A DNA stretch of 64,000 bases from Hydrogenophaga sp. GTDB taxonomy: Bacteria; Pseudomonadota; Gammaproteobacteria; Burkholderiales; Burkholderiaceae_C. The notes below the pieces were generated by a model. That model ran no database searches, was not told where the DNA came from, and saw only the letters and a list, made by a program, of their open reading frames with translations. This document shows, in pieces, positions 1-10,086 of the stretch. Location of the stretch: the NCBI GenBank assembly GCA_011391495.1, contig JAABQK010000003.1:124001-188000 (forward strand), given 5' to 3'. Position 1 is the stretch's first letter; each line of letters opens with the position of its first letter. A program made the position numbers and the translations under genes.

Positions 1-48
1 TTCTCGGGTCAGTCCGCAGATCTTGATACGGGTGCGAAGAAGGGGCAT
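1..48 (-). CDS. trpF: phosphoribosylanthranilate isomerase, 5' end only (runs off window)
   Basis: Reverse-strand translation from 48 reads MPLLRTRIKICGLTRE, the TrpF N-terminus; follows truA as is common in this lineage. Confidence 0.75.
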   Translation of the reverse strand, partial: MPLLRTRIKICGLTRE

Positions 49-160
49 GTCGCGAAATGGAAGGGTTTGGGTAGAAAACACCGCGAAACCGGCGTGACCG
101 GCTCGCCGAGCCTTTGCCAAGGGGCCACCTCTCCATCTGGAAGCGGCGAAGGAGGGAGGG

Positions 161-994
161 TTATGGTAACCAGTCAAACGGCGGCGTGCGGGTGGGCAAG
201 CCCAAAGAGTCTTCGTACACCGGCCCCAGAAAGTACAGACCGTCAGGGGAAAAGGTGGGGGCTGCCGCATCTCGACTTCTGGCCTGGAGTACCTCCGCCA
301 TCCACTCCGCTTTTTGGCTGCCGGTACCGATGGCAATCAAGCAGCCCATGATGTTGCGGATCATGTGGTGCAGAAACGCCGTCGCCTCGAATTCAAACGT
401 CCAGTAGGCGCCACGTCGCGCGATGCTGATGCGCAGCATATTCTTGACCGGCGAATGGGACTGGCATTGCGCTGCGCGAAACGATGTGAAGTCGTGTTCA
501 CCTATCAAGGTGCCGGCGGCCTGTTGCATGGCTTCCATCTGGAGCGGACGGAACACCCAGCCGACACGACCCAGGTCGACACTCGGCCTCACCGCGGATT
601 CAAGCAGCACGTAGGCGTAGCGGCGAGACTGTGCGCTGGCCCGGGCGTGGAAGCTGTGTGGGACCTTGCGTGCCCACTGCACCGCAATGTCCGGCGGTAG
701 GAAACGGTTGGTGCCGCGCACCCAGGCGTTCTCTGTGCGGTCGACCGGGCTGTCGAAATGCACCACCTGCATGAGGCCGTGCACGCCCGAATCGGTCCGG
801 CCGGCGCAGAGGGTGCTGATGCGATCCAGTGCGGTGAACTGAGCCAGCGCGCGCTCCAGTTTGTCCTGTACGGTGAGGCCACTGAGCTGACTTTGCCAGC
901 CTTCGTAGGCCCGACCGTTGTAACTCACCCCCAGCGCAATGCGGGTCCTCTGCGTATCGCCTGATGCAGAGTCTGCTGTTGCGTCGGTTGACAA
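161..994 (-). CDS. truA: tRNA pseudouridine synthase A
   Basis: ORF with RIALGVSYNGRAYEGWQSQ and CAGRTDSGVHGLMQVVHFDS motifs. Confidence 0.95.
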   Translation of the reverse strand: MSTDATADSASGDTQRTRIALGVSYNGRAYEGWQSQLSGLTVQDKLERALAQFTALDRISTLCAGRTDSGVHGLMQVVHFDSPVDRTENAWVRGTNRFLPPDIAVQWARKVPHSFHARASAQSRRYAYVLLESAVRPSVDLGRVGWVFRPLQMEAMQQAAGTLIGEHDFTSFRAAQCQSHSPVKNMLRISIARRGAYWTFEFEATAFLHHMIRNIMGCLIAIGTGSQKAEWMAEVLQARSRDAAAPTFSPDGLYFLGPVYEDSLGLPTRTPPFDWLP

Positions 995-1020
995 GGCTGG
1001 GCTGTGCAGGAACTGGTGGT

Positions 1021-3756
1021 TCAGACCAGATCAGCCAGGAAGGTGCTGGCCTTCGTCTTGAGCGTGCCAGAGGCCTCGGCGAGCACTTCCTCTGCCAGTG
1101 AGCGGGCTCCCTCAAGGTCACCGATGGCGCGAAATTCTTCGGCCAAGGAGAGTTTGGTATCCAGCGGACTCTCTTCGGTCAGGCCCTTGCCCGCGGTCGA
1201 AGCGTCGACTGCCTTGTCGCCAAGGTCCAGGCTGATGTCATTCAGATCAAACGACATCAGCTCAGCCGGAGAGCTGGGCTGGCTATCAATGGCTGGCACC
1301 GGCGCTGGCTCTGACGTGTCTTCATCCGGCATGGACAAGGCCATGGGTTGCGGTTCGTCAAGCGAGAAATCAGGCAAAACTTCACCATCATCGAAAGTCG
1401 GCGTGTTTTCTGCCGGCGCTGGAGACACCGACACTTCACCAGTCGCGGGCATGTCCAGTGCCACAGGCTCGGAGGGAAAGTCGAGATCAAAATCCATCGA
1501 CATGGAGGAGGGGCCAGCCTTCTCTTCCACGTTGCTGGTCAGCACTTCGGTGCTGTTGAGATCGTCCAGGCCGGACATGGCGGCTTCAGTGGGAGCGGGA
1601 AGATGGCCTGCAGAGGCAAGATCTGCGCGGGAATCGTCGATCGAGAAATCAAGGTCAAGATCCAGATCCGCTGTGCCGACACCTGGCCCGGTGGCATTCG
1701 CAAGGGTGCTGCTACCGAAGGGTATCGTGTTCATGGCACCCCCCGCAGCGATGGGTACGGCGCCTGCCTTGACGGCGGGAGCCCCGCCCGGCTGGTACAG
1801 GGGGTTGGCTGGATCAAGTTCGCGCCCCAACGCACAGGCTTGGTCCCATTCCGGGCCCTGTCCCTGGGTAAGACCATAGGCCTCGGTCGCTACCACCTCG
1901 AAGGCCTTGGCATCGCGGCGCTTGGCGTAGATCTCGAGCAGCTTGTTGTGAATGGCCACCCGCGTGGGTGTGCTGCGCATGGCTTCTTTGAGAATCTCCT
2001 CTGCCTGGAGATCACGCCCGTAGGCCAGGTAGACATCGGCTTCGGCCACCGGATCCACGTCACCGGCGGCGTCGAGCTGGCTGGGTGAGTACACCATGGA
2101 AGACCCGGACGCACTGGCTTCGGCGGTGTCGATGCGCTGGCCTCCGCTAGAGCCGAAGAACGAGTCTGGCTGCAGGCGGCTTTCCAGGAACGAGCTGTCC
2201 ACGCCCGAGCCTTTCTTGCGCTGGCGCATACGGTAAAAACCAAATCCTGCGAGCAAGGCCAGCAAGCCGCCCGCTGCGGGCAGGACCATCGGGTTGTCGC
2301 GAAGCTGGTCCATGAAGGTCGCTTCCTCGGGCACCGGCATCGGCACTGGAGGCGTGGTGGGTGCTACTGCGACGGATGGCGACGCCTCGACGGCCGCACT
2401 GGCGCTGGCGGTCGCTGTTGCCTCAGGGGCGCTCTCGGTGGCAGCGCTGGGCATGGACGTGGTCTGGGCCACGGTCGTCGAAACCGCTGCGGGCGCTGCG
2501 GTGGGGACGGTCAGCGCGACCCCGGTTGTCGCGGTGCTGGGCGACGCCGCTGCAGATGCAGTGGGTGCAACCGCTGATGTGCTGGTACCGAGTTTGGCCA
2601 GCTCCTCGATGTTGCGCGAGAGCTCGGCAACTCGGGTCGAAGCATCCTGGGCCTGTTTTGCCTGGGCAATCTTCTCCTCGCTCGCGGTTTGCCCAGGTGT
2701 CGTCCCCTTGGAGAGGGTCAATTTGTCCTGCGTGGGGGCAGCGGGCTTCTTGTCTTCCACCTCTGCCTGCACCCGGCCGGTGGCCTGACGGTCTTCTGAG
2801 TCCACCGCTGCGGCTGGCACTGTGCCTGCCAGGCGACGGCGGAATTCATTGAAGTCACGGCTCTGCGCTGCGATGATCTGGCGTGCCTCGCCCTGCGCCA
2901 CCGCACCGGCGTCGCTGGCTCCCGGCAGATCAATCACCGAGCCTGATTTGATTCGGTTGACGTTGCCGCCGATGAAGGCATTCGGGTTGGCCCGCAGCAT
3001 CGCGACCAGCATCTGATCCAGCGAGACATTGGACGGCCGGTAGGCCGCTGCTAGCCGGCCGGCTGTGTCGCCTGCCTTGACCTGAACCTGGCCGCCGCCA
3101 CCCTCGGCGGGGGGCGCTGGTTCCGCCTGTGCGACAGACGTGGGTGGCGCAACACGTGGGCGTGCCGCGGGCGCAGCCATCGGGGGCTGGACCTGTGCCG
3201 CAGGGGTACTGGGTCGGGCCACGGGCGCCGGCTGGGCGCTGACACCTGCAGGCAGGGGCGCCACAGGCGCGGCCCCGCGCAGGCTGGGCGGGTCGAACAG
3301 CAGCGTGTAATCGCGCACGATGCGGCCAGAGGCCCAGTTGGCCTCGACGATCATGTCGACGAAGGGCTCTGTAACCGGGCGTGAACTGGACAGGCGAAGA
3401 AAGGCACTTCCGTTGGCGCGCCGTTGCAGACTGATCTGAAGGCTGGTCAGCGCCGGGTTGAAATCCATGCCTGCAGCACGGAACGCCTCTCCAGAGGCCA
3501 GTCCGACGCGCAGGCTGGCTGCTTCGTCGGGGTTGATGTCGGGAACGTCGATTTCTGCCCGCAGGGGTTCACCCAGAGCCGATTGCACCACGATGCGCCC
3601 CAGCGCCAGCGCCTGGGCCTCGCCCGTTTGTGCCAGTCCGGTACACAGGACCACCGCGGCGGCCACCGCGTTCAACCGCGCAAGACCGTTTGAAACAGCC
3701 CCCCTTGGACGGGTTGAAGCTTGGTGAGATGGGGTGTAGCGGGTGTTGGATGGCAC
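1021..3756 (-). CDS. fimV: FimV/HubP-like polar protein with LysM domain
   Basis: N-terminal LGRIVVQSALGEPLRAEIDVP, LysM-like VKAGDTAGRLAAAYRPSNVSLDQMLVAMLRANPNAF, single TM, acidic C-terminus with FimV C-terminal motif (DTKLSLAEEFRAIGDLEGARSLAEEVL). Confidence 0.9.
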   Translation of the reverse strand: MPSNTRYTPSHQASTRPRGAVSNGLARLNAVAAAVVLCTGLAQTGEAQALALGRIVVQSALGEPLRAEIDVPDINPDEAASLRVGLASGEAFRAAGMDFNPALTSLQISLQRRANGSAFLRLSSSRPVTEPFVDMIVEANWASGRIVRDYTLLFDPPSLRGAAPVAPLPAGVSAQPAPVARPSTPAAQVQPPMAAPAARPRVAPPTSVAQAEPAPPAEGGGGQVQVKAGDTAGRLAAAYRPSNVSLDQMLVAMLRANPNAFIGGNVNRIKSGSVIDLPGASDAGAVAQGEARQIIAAQSRDFNEFRRRLAGTVPAAAVDSEDRQATGRVQAEVEDKKPAAPTQDKLTLSKGTTPGQTASEEKIAQAKQAQDASTRVAELSRNIEELAKLGTSTSAVAPTASAAASPSTATTGVALTVPTAAPAAVSTTVAQTTSMPSAATESAPEATATASASAAVEASPSVAVAPTTPPVPMPVPEEATFMDQLRDNPMVLPAAGGLLALLAGFGFYRMRQRKKGSGVDSSFLESRLQPDSFFGSSGGQRIDTAEASASGSSMVYSPSQLDAAGDVDPVAEADVYLAYGRDLQAEEILKEAMRSTPTRVAIHNKLLEIYAKRRDAKAFEVVATEAYGLTQGQGPEWDQACALGRELDPANPLYQPGGAPAVKAGAVPIAAGGAMNTIPFGSSTLANATGPGVGTADLDLDLDFSIDDSRADLASAGHLPAPTEAAMSGLDDLNSTEVLTSNVEEKAGPSSMSMDFDLDFPSEPVALDMPATGEVSVSPAPAENTPTFDDGEVLPDFSLDEPQPMALSMPDEDTSEPAPVPAIDSQPSSPAELMSFDLNDISLDLGDKAVDASTAGKGLTEESPLDTKLSLAEEFRAIGDLEGARSLAEEVLAEASGTLKTKASTFLADLV

Positions 3757-3860
3757 TTGAACCTCGACGTATAAAACCGAAAATTGAACTTAACATCAAC
3801 AGATTACAGTGACAAGCTGAGAATCCGCTTGAGTTTCATTGCCTACCTTTTGTCGGTGCC

Positions 3861-3896
3861 GTCGCACCGTTCACGTTGCAAAGTTGCAACGTGAAC
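3861..3896. promoter_or_regulatory. Two adjacent inverted repeats upstream of fimV: CGGTGC-CGTC-GCACCG and GTTCACGTTGCAA-AG-TTGCAACGTGAAC
   Basis: Perfect 13-bp arms with 2-nt spacer at 3869-3896; second 6-bp dyad immediately adjacent. Confidence 0.55.
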
Positions 3897-3938
3897 AAGT
3901 TGGCATTTGTGACATTCCAACAAAATTGCTTTGCCGTC

Positions 3939-5069
3939 TCAGTCGCCCAGCAGGATGCGCAGCATACGGCGCAGCGGCTCGGCAGCACCCCACAGCAGCT
4001 GGTCACCGATGGTGAAGGCACCCACGTATTCCGGACCCATCGCCAGTTTGCGGATGCGGCCGACCGGGATGGTCATGGTGCCGGTGACGGCCACGGGCGT
4101 CAGGTCCTTGATGGTCGCTTCGCGCGTGTTCGGCACCACCTTGGCCCAAGGGTTGTCGGCGGCGATCATGGCTTCGACGTCTGCCACTGGCACGTCCTTC
4201 TTCAGCTTGAAGGTCAACGCCTGGCTGTGGCAGCGCATGGCGCCCACGCGCACGCAGAAACCGTCCACGGGAATGGCGGCTGAGCCGAAGCCCTCGCCCG
4301 TGCCGAGGATCTTGTTGGTTTCGGCCATGCCCTTCCACTCTTCCTTGGACATGCCGTTGCCCAGGTCCTTGTCGATCCAGGGGATCAGCGAGCCGCCCAG
4401 CGGCACGCCGAAGTTGGCTGTTTCGGCGCCAGTCAGCGCGCGTTGCTTGGCAATCACCTTGCGGTCGATTTCCAGGATGGCGCTCTTGGGGTCGTCCAGC
4501 AGGGCTTTCACTTCGGCGTTGAGCGTGCCGTACTGCGTCAGCAGTTCGCGCATGTGCTGGGCACCGCCACCAGAAGCCGCCTGGTAGGTCTGGGTGCTCA
4601 TCCACTCGACCAGACCGGCCTTGTACAGCGCACCCACGCCCATCAGCATGCAGCTGACGGTGCAGTTCCCGCCGATCCAATCCTTGCCGCCGTTGGCCAG
4701 GGCATTCTTGATCACCGGCATGTTCACCGGGTCGAGGACGATGACCGCGTCTTTTTCCATGCGCAGCGTGGAAGCTGCGTCGATCCAGTGGCCTTTCCAG
4801 CCAGCGGCGCGCAGCTTGGGAAAGACCGCACTGGTGTAGTCGCCACCTTGGGCGGTGATGATGATCTCGCAGCGCTGGAGAGCGGCGATGTCGTGCGCAT
4901 CCTGCAGCGTGGTCTCGTTTTTGGCCATCGCAGGCGCCTTGCCGCCAGCGTTGGACGTGGAGAAAAACAGCGGTTCGATCAGATCGAAGTCTTTTTCCTC
5001 GATCATGCGGTCCATCAGCACGGAGCCGACCATGCCGCGCCAGCCCACCAGTCCTACGAGTTTCGTCAT
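3939..5069 (-). CDS. asd: aspartate-semialdehyde dehydrogenase
   Basis: [39 protein letters not shown] active-site region. Confidence 0.95.
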   Translation of the reverse strand: MTKLVGLVGWRGMVGSVLMDRMIEEKDFDLIEPLFFSTSNAGGKAPAMAKNETTLQDAHDIAALQRCEIIITAQGGDYTSAVFPKLRAAGWKGHWIDAASTLRMEKDAVIVLDPVNMPVIKNALANGGKDWIGGNCTVSCMLMGVGALYKAGLVEWMSTQTYQAASGGGAQHMRELLTQYGTLNAEVKALLDDPKSAILEIDRKVIAKQRALTGAETANFGVPLGGSLIPWIDKDLGNGMSKEEWKGMAETNKILGTGEGFGSAAIPVDGFCVRVGAMRCHSQALTFKLKKDVPVADVEAMIAADNPWAKVVPNTREATIKDLTPVAVTGTMTIPVGRIRKLAMGPEYVGAFTIGDQLLWGAAEPLRRMLRILLGD

Positions 5070-5099
5070 GTCAATGCCCTTTCAAAAAACAAAATGAAT

Positions 5100-5137
5100 C
5101 AGGGGACAGGCCATGCTGAAGTGGCTGCTGTCCCCTG
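5100..5137 (-). terminator. hairpin between leuB and asd, possible terminator
   Basis: CAGGGGACAG...CTGTCCCCTG 10-bp perfect arms followed on the minus strand by a T-rich stretch (ATTCATTTTGTTTTTTG). Confidence 0.5.
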
Positions 5138-5191
5138 CTGGTATCCCCCGACTCGTCGTGCCAGGGGAGGGCGTGACGAACCGGAGCTGGA

Positions 5192-6280
5192 TCAGCCCTT
5201 GGTAATGGTTTTGGTGATGGCTGCCACGACCGCATCGCCCATCTGGACGGTGCTGACCTTGGTGGTCCCCTCGGACCAGATATCCGCCGTGCGCAGGCCA
5301 GACGCGAGCACGCTCTGGACCGCCGACTCAATGCGGTCAGCGGCCTGGGCTTGGTTGAGAGAGAAGCGGAGCATCATGGCGGCAGACAATATTGTAGCCA
5401 GCGGGTTTGCAATATTCTTACCAGCGATGTCGGGCGCGCTGCCATGGCTGGGTTCGTACAGGCCCTGGTTCTTCGCATTGAGCGAGGCCGAGGGCAGCAT
5501 GCCGATGGAGCCGGTGAGCATCGAGGCTTCGTCGGACAGGATGTCGCCGAACATGTTGCCGGTGACCACGACGTCGAACTTCTTGGGCGCGCGCACCAGT
5601 TGCATGGCTGCGTTGTCCACGTACATGTGCTCCAGTTCAACGTCAGGGTACTGGGCGTGCACTTCGGTCACCACGTCCTTCCAGAACTGGAAGGTTTCCA
5701 GCACGTTGGCCTTGTCCACGCTGGTGACCTTCCTGTTGCGCTTGCGTGCCGCCTGGAAGGCCACGTGGGCGATGCGCTCGATTTCTGGTTTGCTGTAGCG
5801 CATGGTGTCGAAGGCCTCTTCGGCGCCCGGGAAGTGACCGTCGGTGGCAACGCGTCTGCCGCGTGGCTGGCCGAAATAGATGTCCCCGGTGAGTTCGCGA
5901 ATGATCAGGATGTCCAGGCCCGAAATGATTTCGGGTTTGAGGCTGGATGCACCCACCAGTTGCTCGTAGCAGATGGCCGGGCGGAAGTTGGCGAACAGAC
6001 CCAGGTGCTTGCGCAGGCCCAGGATGGCCTGCTCGGGACGCAGCGGTCGGTCCAGCTTGTCGTACTTCCAGTCGCCCACCGCGCCAAACAGAATGGCGTC
6101 GGCCGACTTGGCCAGGTTCAGCGTGGACTCGGGCAGTGGGTGTCCGTGAGCCTCGTAGGCGGCGCCCCCCACCAGGGCGGACTCCAGCTCGAATGGCAGG
6201 TCGAGCACTTTGAGGACTTTGACCGCCTCGGCCACGATTTCGGTGCCGATGCCATCACCCGGAAGGATTGCAATTTTCAT
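5192..6280 (-). CDS. leuB: 3-isopropylmalate dehydrogenase
   Basis: [49 protein letters not shown]. Confidence 0.96.
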   Translation of the reverse strand: MKIAILPGDGIGTEIVAEAVKVLKVLDLPFELESALVGGAAYEAHGHPLPESTLNLAKSADAILFGAVGDWKYDKLDRPLRPEQAILGLRKHLGLFANFRPAICYEQLVGASSLKPEIISGLDILIIRELTGDIYFGQPRGRRVATDGHFPGAEEAFDTMRYSKPEIERIAHVAFQAARKRNRKVTSVDKANVLETFQFWKDVVTEVHAQYPDVELEHMYVDNAAMQLVRAPKKFDVVVTGNMFGDILSDEASMLTGSIGMLPSASLNAKNQGLYEPSHGSAPDIAGKNIANPLATILSAAMMLRFSLNQAQAADRIESAVQSVLASGLRTADIWSEGTTKVSTVQMGDAVVAAITKTITKG

Positions 6281-6407
6281 GTTGAAGAGCTATTGAAAAG
6301 AAGAGGAGGCATCTGGCAGCGTCACGGAACGGACCCGGTCACTGGCGCTGCGCCCTTTTTGGGCGAAGCGGCTGCTCGAGGTGATACGAGCGAAGAGCGT
6401 GAGTGAC

Positions 6408-7058
6408 TCACACCACCATGGTGTGTGCCAGCCAGGGTTTGGTCGCCAGCCGCTCAGCCTCGAAGGCGGCGATCTTGTCCTTGTGGCGCAGCGTCAGTCC
6501 GATGTCGTCCAGGCCGTTGAGCAAGCAGTACTTCCGGAAGGGCTGCACATCGAACGGAATTTCTTCGCCCTGAGGTTTTACGATCACCTGCCGCTCCAGG
6601 TCGATGGTCAGCTGGTAGCCCGGGAAGGCGAACACCTCGTCGAACAGCTGGCTCACAGTGATCTCGGGCAGCACGATGGGGAGCAGACCGTTCTTGAAGC
6701 AGTTGTTGAAGAAGATGTCGGCATAGCTGGGCGCAATCAGCGCGCGAAAGCCATATTGTTCGATGGCCCAGGGCGCATGTTCGCGGCTGGAGCCGCAGCC
6801 GAAGTTCTTGCGAGCCAGCAGGACGGAAGCACCCTCGTAGCGCGGCTGGTTGAGTACGAATTCGGGGTTGGGCTTGCGGCTGAGCGGGTCTTGGCCGGGC
6901 TCGCCCTTGTCGAGATAGCGCCATTCGTCGAACAGGTTGGGGCCAAAGCCGGTCTTGCGGATCGACTTCAGGAACTGTTTGGGAATGATCGCGTCGGTGT
7001 CGACGTTTTCGCGGTCCATCGGGACCACCAAGCCCTTGTGTACGGTGAATTTGTTCAT
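6408..7058 (-). CDS. leuD: 3-isopropylmalate dehydratase small subunit
   Basis: [45 protein letters not shown]. Confidence 0.96.
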   Translation of the reverse strand: MNKFTVHKGLVVPMDRENVDTDAIIPKQFLKSIRKTGFGPNLFDEWRYLDKGEPGQDPLSRKPNPEFVLNQPRYEGASVLLARKNFGCGSSREHAPWAIEQYGFRALIAPSYADIFFNNCFKNGLLPIVLPEITVSQLFDEVFAFPGYQLTIDLERQVIVKPQGEEIPFDVQPFRKYCLLNGLDDIGLTLRHKDKIAAFEAERLATKPWLAHTMVV

Positions 7059-7190
7059 TTATTTCTTCTTCACGGCGTCTTCGATGACCTGACCACCCCT
7101 CTGGATGTCCTGGCCGAGGCCTTCGATGGTGTTGCAGCCGGCAAGGGCGAACAAGGCGCTCAGCGTGAGCAGGGAAGCAAGCCTTTTCAC
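7059..7190 (-). CDS. entericidin A/B-family small lipoprotein (43 aa, GTG start)
   Basis: Not in the ORF track (short). Reverse translation: (M)KRLASLLTLSALFALAGCNTIEGLGQDIQRGGQVIEDAVKKK*, with lipobox LAGC and entericidin-like GLGQDIQRGGQ. Confidence 0.85.
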   Translation of the reverse strand: MKRLASLLTLSALFALAGCNTIEGLGQDIQRGGQVIEDAVKKK

Positions 7191-7202
7191 AGAAGACTCC
7201 TT

Positions 7203-8624
7203 TCAGGCAAATTGGCGAACATCGACGAAATGACCGTGTACGGCGGCTGCCGCAGCCATGGCCGGTGAGACGAGGTGCGTGCGACCACCCGCACCCTGGC
7301 GGCCCTCGAAGTTTCGGTTGCTGGTGGAGGCGCAGCGCTCGCCCGGTTCCAGCCGGTCGGCGTTCATCGCCAGGCACATCGAGCAACCCGGTTCGCGCCA
7401 CTCAAATCCGGCGGCCTTGAAGATTTCGTGCAGGCCTTCCCGTTCGGCCTGTTCCTTGACCAGGCCAGAACCCGGAACCACCATCGCCAGTTTGATGTTC
7501 TTGGCCACTTTCTGGCCCAGCTTTTTCACCATGGCCGCAGCTTCTCGCATGTCTTCGATGCGGCTGTTGGTGCAGGAACCGATGAACACCTTGTCGACAA
7601 AGATGTCGCCGAGCGGCTTGCCGGGTACCAGGTTCATGTAGGTCAACGCCCGCTCCATGGCACCTCGTTTGTTGGCGTCCTTTTCCTTCTCGGGGTCTGG
7701 CACGCGGGCGTCGATGCCCAGCACCATTTCGGGCGAGGTACCCCAGGTGACCTGCGGCACGATCTGTGATGCATCGAGTTCGACCACGGCGTCGAAGCGG
7801 GCATCGGCGTCCGATTGCAGGGTCTTCCAGTAGGCCACGGCCTGGTCCCACTCCACGCCGGTAGGCGAGAGGGGGCGGCCTTTGACGTATTCGATGGTCT
7901 TCTCGTCCACGGCCACCAGGCCGGCGCGCGCACCGCCTTCGATGGCCATGTTGCAGACCGTCATGCGTCCTTCCATGCTCAGGGCCCGGATCGCACTACC
8001 GCCGAACTCGATGGTGTAGCCGGTACCGCCGGCGGTGCCGATCCTGCCGATGATGGCCAGCACGATGTCTTTCGCAGTGCAACCACGCTGCAGCGTGCCA
8101 TCCACCTTCACCAGCATGTTCTTGGCCTTTTTGGCCAGCAAGGTCTGCGTCGCCATGACGTGTTCCACCTCGCTGGTGCCGATGCCGTGCGCCAGCGCGC
8201 CAAAAGCGCCGTGGGTCGAGGTGTGGCTGTCGCCGCAGACCACTGTCATGCCCGGCAGGGTGGCGCCGTTTTCGGGGCCGATGACATGCACGATGCCCTG
8301 GCGCTTGGACATGAAGGGGAAGAAGGCCGCTGAGCCGAACTCGGCGATGTTGCTGTTGAGCGTGGTGATCTGCTCTTTGCTGATCGGGTCGGTGATGCCG
8401 TCGTAGCCGCGTTCCCATCCGGTGGTGGGGGTGTTGTGGTCGGCCGTGGCCACGATCGAACTAACACGCCACACCTTGCGGCCAGCCTGGCGCAGACCTT
8501 CAAAGGCCTGCGGGCTGGTGACTTCGTGCACCAGATGACGGTCGATGTACAGTACGGCGGTGCCGTCCTCTTCGGTGTGAACGACGTGTTCGTCCCAGAT
8601 CTTGTCGTAGAGCGTGCGTCCCAT
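7203..8624 (-). CDS. leuC: 3-isopropylmalate dehydratase large subunit
   Basis: [45 protein letters not shown] matches the usual LeuC N-terminus; AGGA 5 nt before ATG at 8624. Longer ORF starts (8669, 8690) fall inside the TnpB element end. Confidence 0.93.
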   Translation of the reverse strand: MGRTLYDKIWDEHVVHTEEDGTAVLYIDRHLVHEVTSPQAFEGLRQAGRKVWRVSSIVATADHNTPTTGWERGYDGITDPISKEQITTLNSNIAEFGSAAFFPFMSKRQGIVHVIGPENGATLPGMTVVCGDSHTSTHGAFGALAHGIGTSEVEHVMATQTLLAKKAKNMLVKVDGTLQRGCTAKDIVLAIIGRIGTAGGTGYTIEFGGSAIRALSMEGRMTVCNMAIEGGARAGLVAVDEKTIEYVKGRPLSPTGVEWDQAVAYWKTLQSDADARFDAVVELDASQIVPQVTWGTSPEMVLGIDARVPDPEKEKDANKRGAMERALTYMNLVPGKPLGDIFVDKVFIGSCTNSRIEDMREAAAMVKKLGQKVAKNIKLAMVVPGSGLVKEQAEREGLHEIFKAAGFEWREPGCSMCLAMNADRLEPGERCASTSNRNFEGRQGAGGRTHLVSPAMAAAAAVHGHFVDVRQFA

Positions 8625-8662
8625 GGATGTCCTGAGGAGGTCTTGGTAACCCGTGATTTTAG

Positions 8663-8860
8663 TTGACATCCTCTCCCCCCCCTTTGGCATTTGGCTACCG
8701 CTTGCGCGGGAAGGAGGGAGATTCCTACCGAGTCAGCCGTGCGCAGCATGGCTGATCTCCTTGGTGGGTTCCTGCTTCACCGGAGCTGCACGCCCAGCGC
8801 TTGCGCGCCGGCCGCGTCTGACGGCTCCTCCACAGGCATCGGGCGAAGGAGCTTGCTCCT
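8663..8860 (-). ncRNA. candidate omega-RNA (reRNA) scaffold overlapping tnpB 3' end; 5' limit approximate
   Basis: Minus strand ...GCCTGTGGAGGAGCCGTCAGACGCG...GTGAAGCAGGAACCCACC...GGTAGGAATCTCCCTCCTT[loop]AAGGGGGGGGAGAGGATGTCAA resembles TnpB-associated 3' RNAs as I recall them. Confidence 0.65.
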
Positions 8861-10022
8861 TTGCCCAGGCCGCGTGCCCCGCGGCCAGAATGTTCTTCGC
8901 GGCGTGAACGTCCGCGTGCTCTGTGTGGCCGCAGGCAACACAGATGAAGGCGCTTTGCGTCTTCCGGTTCTCTGCTGCCTCGTACCCGCAGACGCGGCAC
9001 GTGCGGCTGGTGTACGCCGGGTTGACCAGGATGGTCTGCCCACCGCGCCACTGCGTCTTGTACCCGAGCTGGCGCCTGAACTCGCCCCAGGCGGCATCCA
9101 GGATGCCGCGGTTGAGCCCGGCCTTCTGGCGCACCTTCTTCCCCGGCTTCTCAGCCGTGCCTTTGGCACAGCTGCTCATGTTCTTGACCTTGAGGTCTTC
9201 CAGCGCAATGACGGGGTGGCGGTCCGCCAGATCCGTCGTGAGCTTGTGCAGCCAGTCTGCTCGCTGCCTGGCGATCTTCCTGTGCAAGTTGGCCAGTCTG
9301 GCCACTGCCTTGCGGCGGTTGGCCGATCCTTTCTGCTTGCGCGAGACCGCACGCTGGTACCGGTGTAGCCGGCACTGCTGCTGGGCCATGGCCTTCAAGG
9401 GCGCCACGATCTCGCCCTGCGAGGTAGCGGCAAACACCGAGAGCCCCAGGTCGATCCCCAGCGTGGGCGCGACGCCGAGCGCTGCGATGGTCTCACCGGT
9501 TTGCACCTGAATGCTGGCGCTCCAGCGCGCCGAGGCGCCCGCGCCTTCGCGTGTGAGGCTCACGTTGCGCAGCACACCAGTGAACTCCTGGCTCATGCGC
9601 ATGCGCACCCAGCCCAGCTTGGGGAGCTGGATGCGGCCGTTGGCCACATCAAGCCTGAACTGCTTGGGGTCGGGGAACCGGATGCCCGGTTCCTTGCCCC
9701 GGCGCTTGAACGATGGGAGCCCGCCGGTCTTGGCAAAGAAGCGCTTGTACGCTTCGTCCAGGCGGCGCAGCACCTGCTGCTGCGGGTGCACCGGGCCTTC
9801 AGAGAGCCACATCGTGCCCGGCGCGTTGCGCCAGGCGGTGAGCCATTTGCACATCTCGGCGTGGCCAGCGTACCGCTCACCCCGTGCGTGGCGTGCGCGC
9901 TGCTCGGCCAGCGCCTGGTTCCAAACCCAGCGCAAGCCCCCGGCGATGTGCCGCAGCGCCGCGCCCTGCGCGGGGCGCAGGCGCAGCTGGAAGCGGTAGG
10001 CCTTGATGCTGGACACAAGCAC
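8733..10022 (-). CDS. tnpB: TnpB RNA-guided endonuclease / OrfB-type transposon protein
   Basis: RuvC motifs GIDLGLS (D), ALEDLKVKNM (E), HADVHAAKNIL (D); CxxC zinc ribbon CRVCGYEAAENRKTQSAFICVACG; N-terminal HTH_OrfB-like region. Confidence 0.93.
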   Translation of the reverse strand: MLVSSIKAYRFQLRLRPAQGAALRHIAGGLRWVWNQALAEQRARHARGERYAGHAEMCKWLTAWRNAPGTMWLSEGPVHPQQQVLRRLDEAYKRFFAKTGGLPSFKRRGKEPGIRFPDPKQFRLDVANGRIQLPKLGWVRMRMSQEFTGVLRNVSLTREGAGASARWSASIQVQTGETIAALGVAPTLGIDLGLSVFAATSQGEIVAPLKAMAQQQCRLHRYQRAVSRKQKGSANRRKAVARLANLHRKIARQRADWLHKLTTDLADRHPVIALEDLKVKNMSSCAKGTAEKPGKKVRQKAGLNRGILDAAWGEFRRQLGYKTQWRGGQTILVNPAYTSRTCRVCGYEAAENRKTQSAFICVACGHTEHADVHAAKNILAAGHAAWAKEQAPSPDACGGAVRRGRRASAGRAAPVKQEPTKEISHAAHG

Positions 10023-10086
10023 AAGCTAAAGGCGATCGGGAAAGTAGGCAAGCCCGACGGGACTTGCCGCGCATTTGGGTCAGTGC

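Larger units (their letters stand above)
8663..10080 (-). mobile_element. IS200/IS605-group (IS1341-like) TnpB-only element; right end ~8663, left end approximate
   Basis: tnpB ORF; right-end motif GAGGATGTCAA (reverse complement at 8663-8673) preceded by a G/C-rich hairpin; subterminal hairpin GGCAAGCCCGACGGGACTTGCC at 10047-10068; no tnpA in the window. Confidence 0.8.

Noticed and set aside
8669-8690. leuC start at 8690 or 8669 from the ORF track
   Set aside because: These lie in the TnpB element right end; the LeuC family N-terminus and an AGGA site support 8624. Kept only as an alternative start in the findings.
8733-10022. TnpB as a nuclease-dead regulator (TldR-like)
   Set aside because: All three RuvC acidic residues appear to be present.
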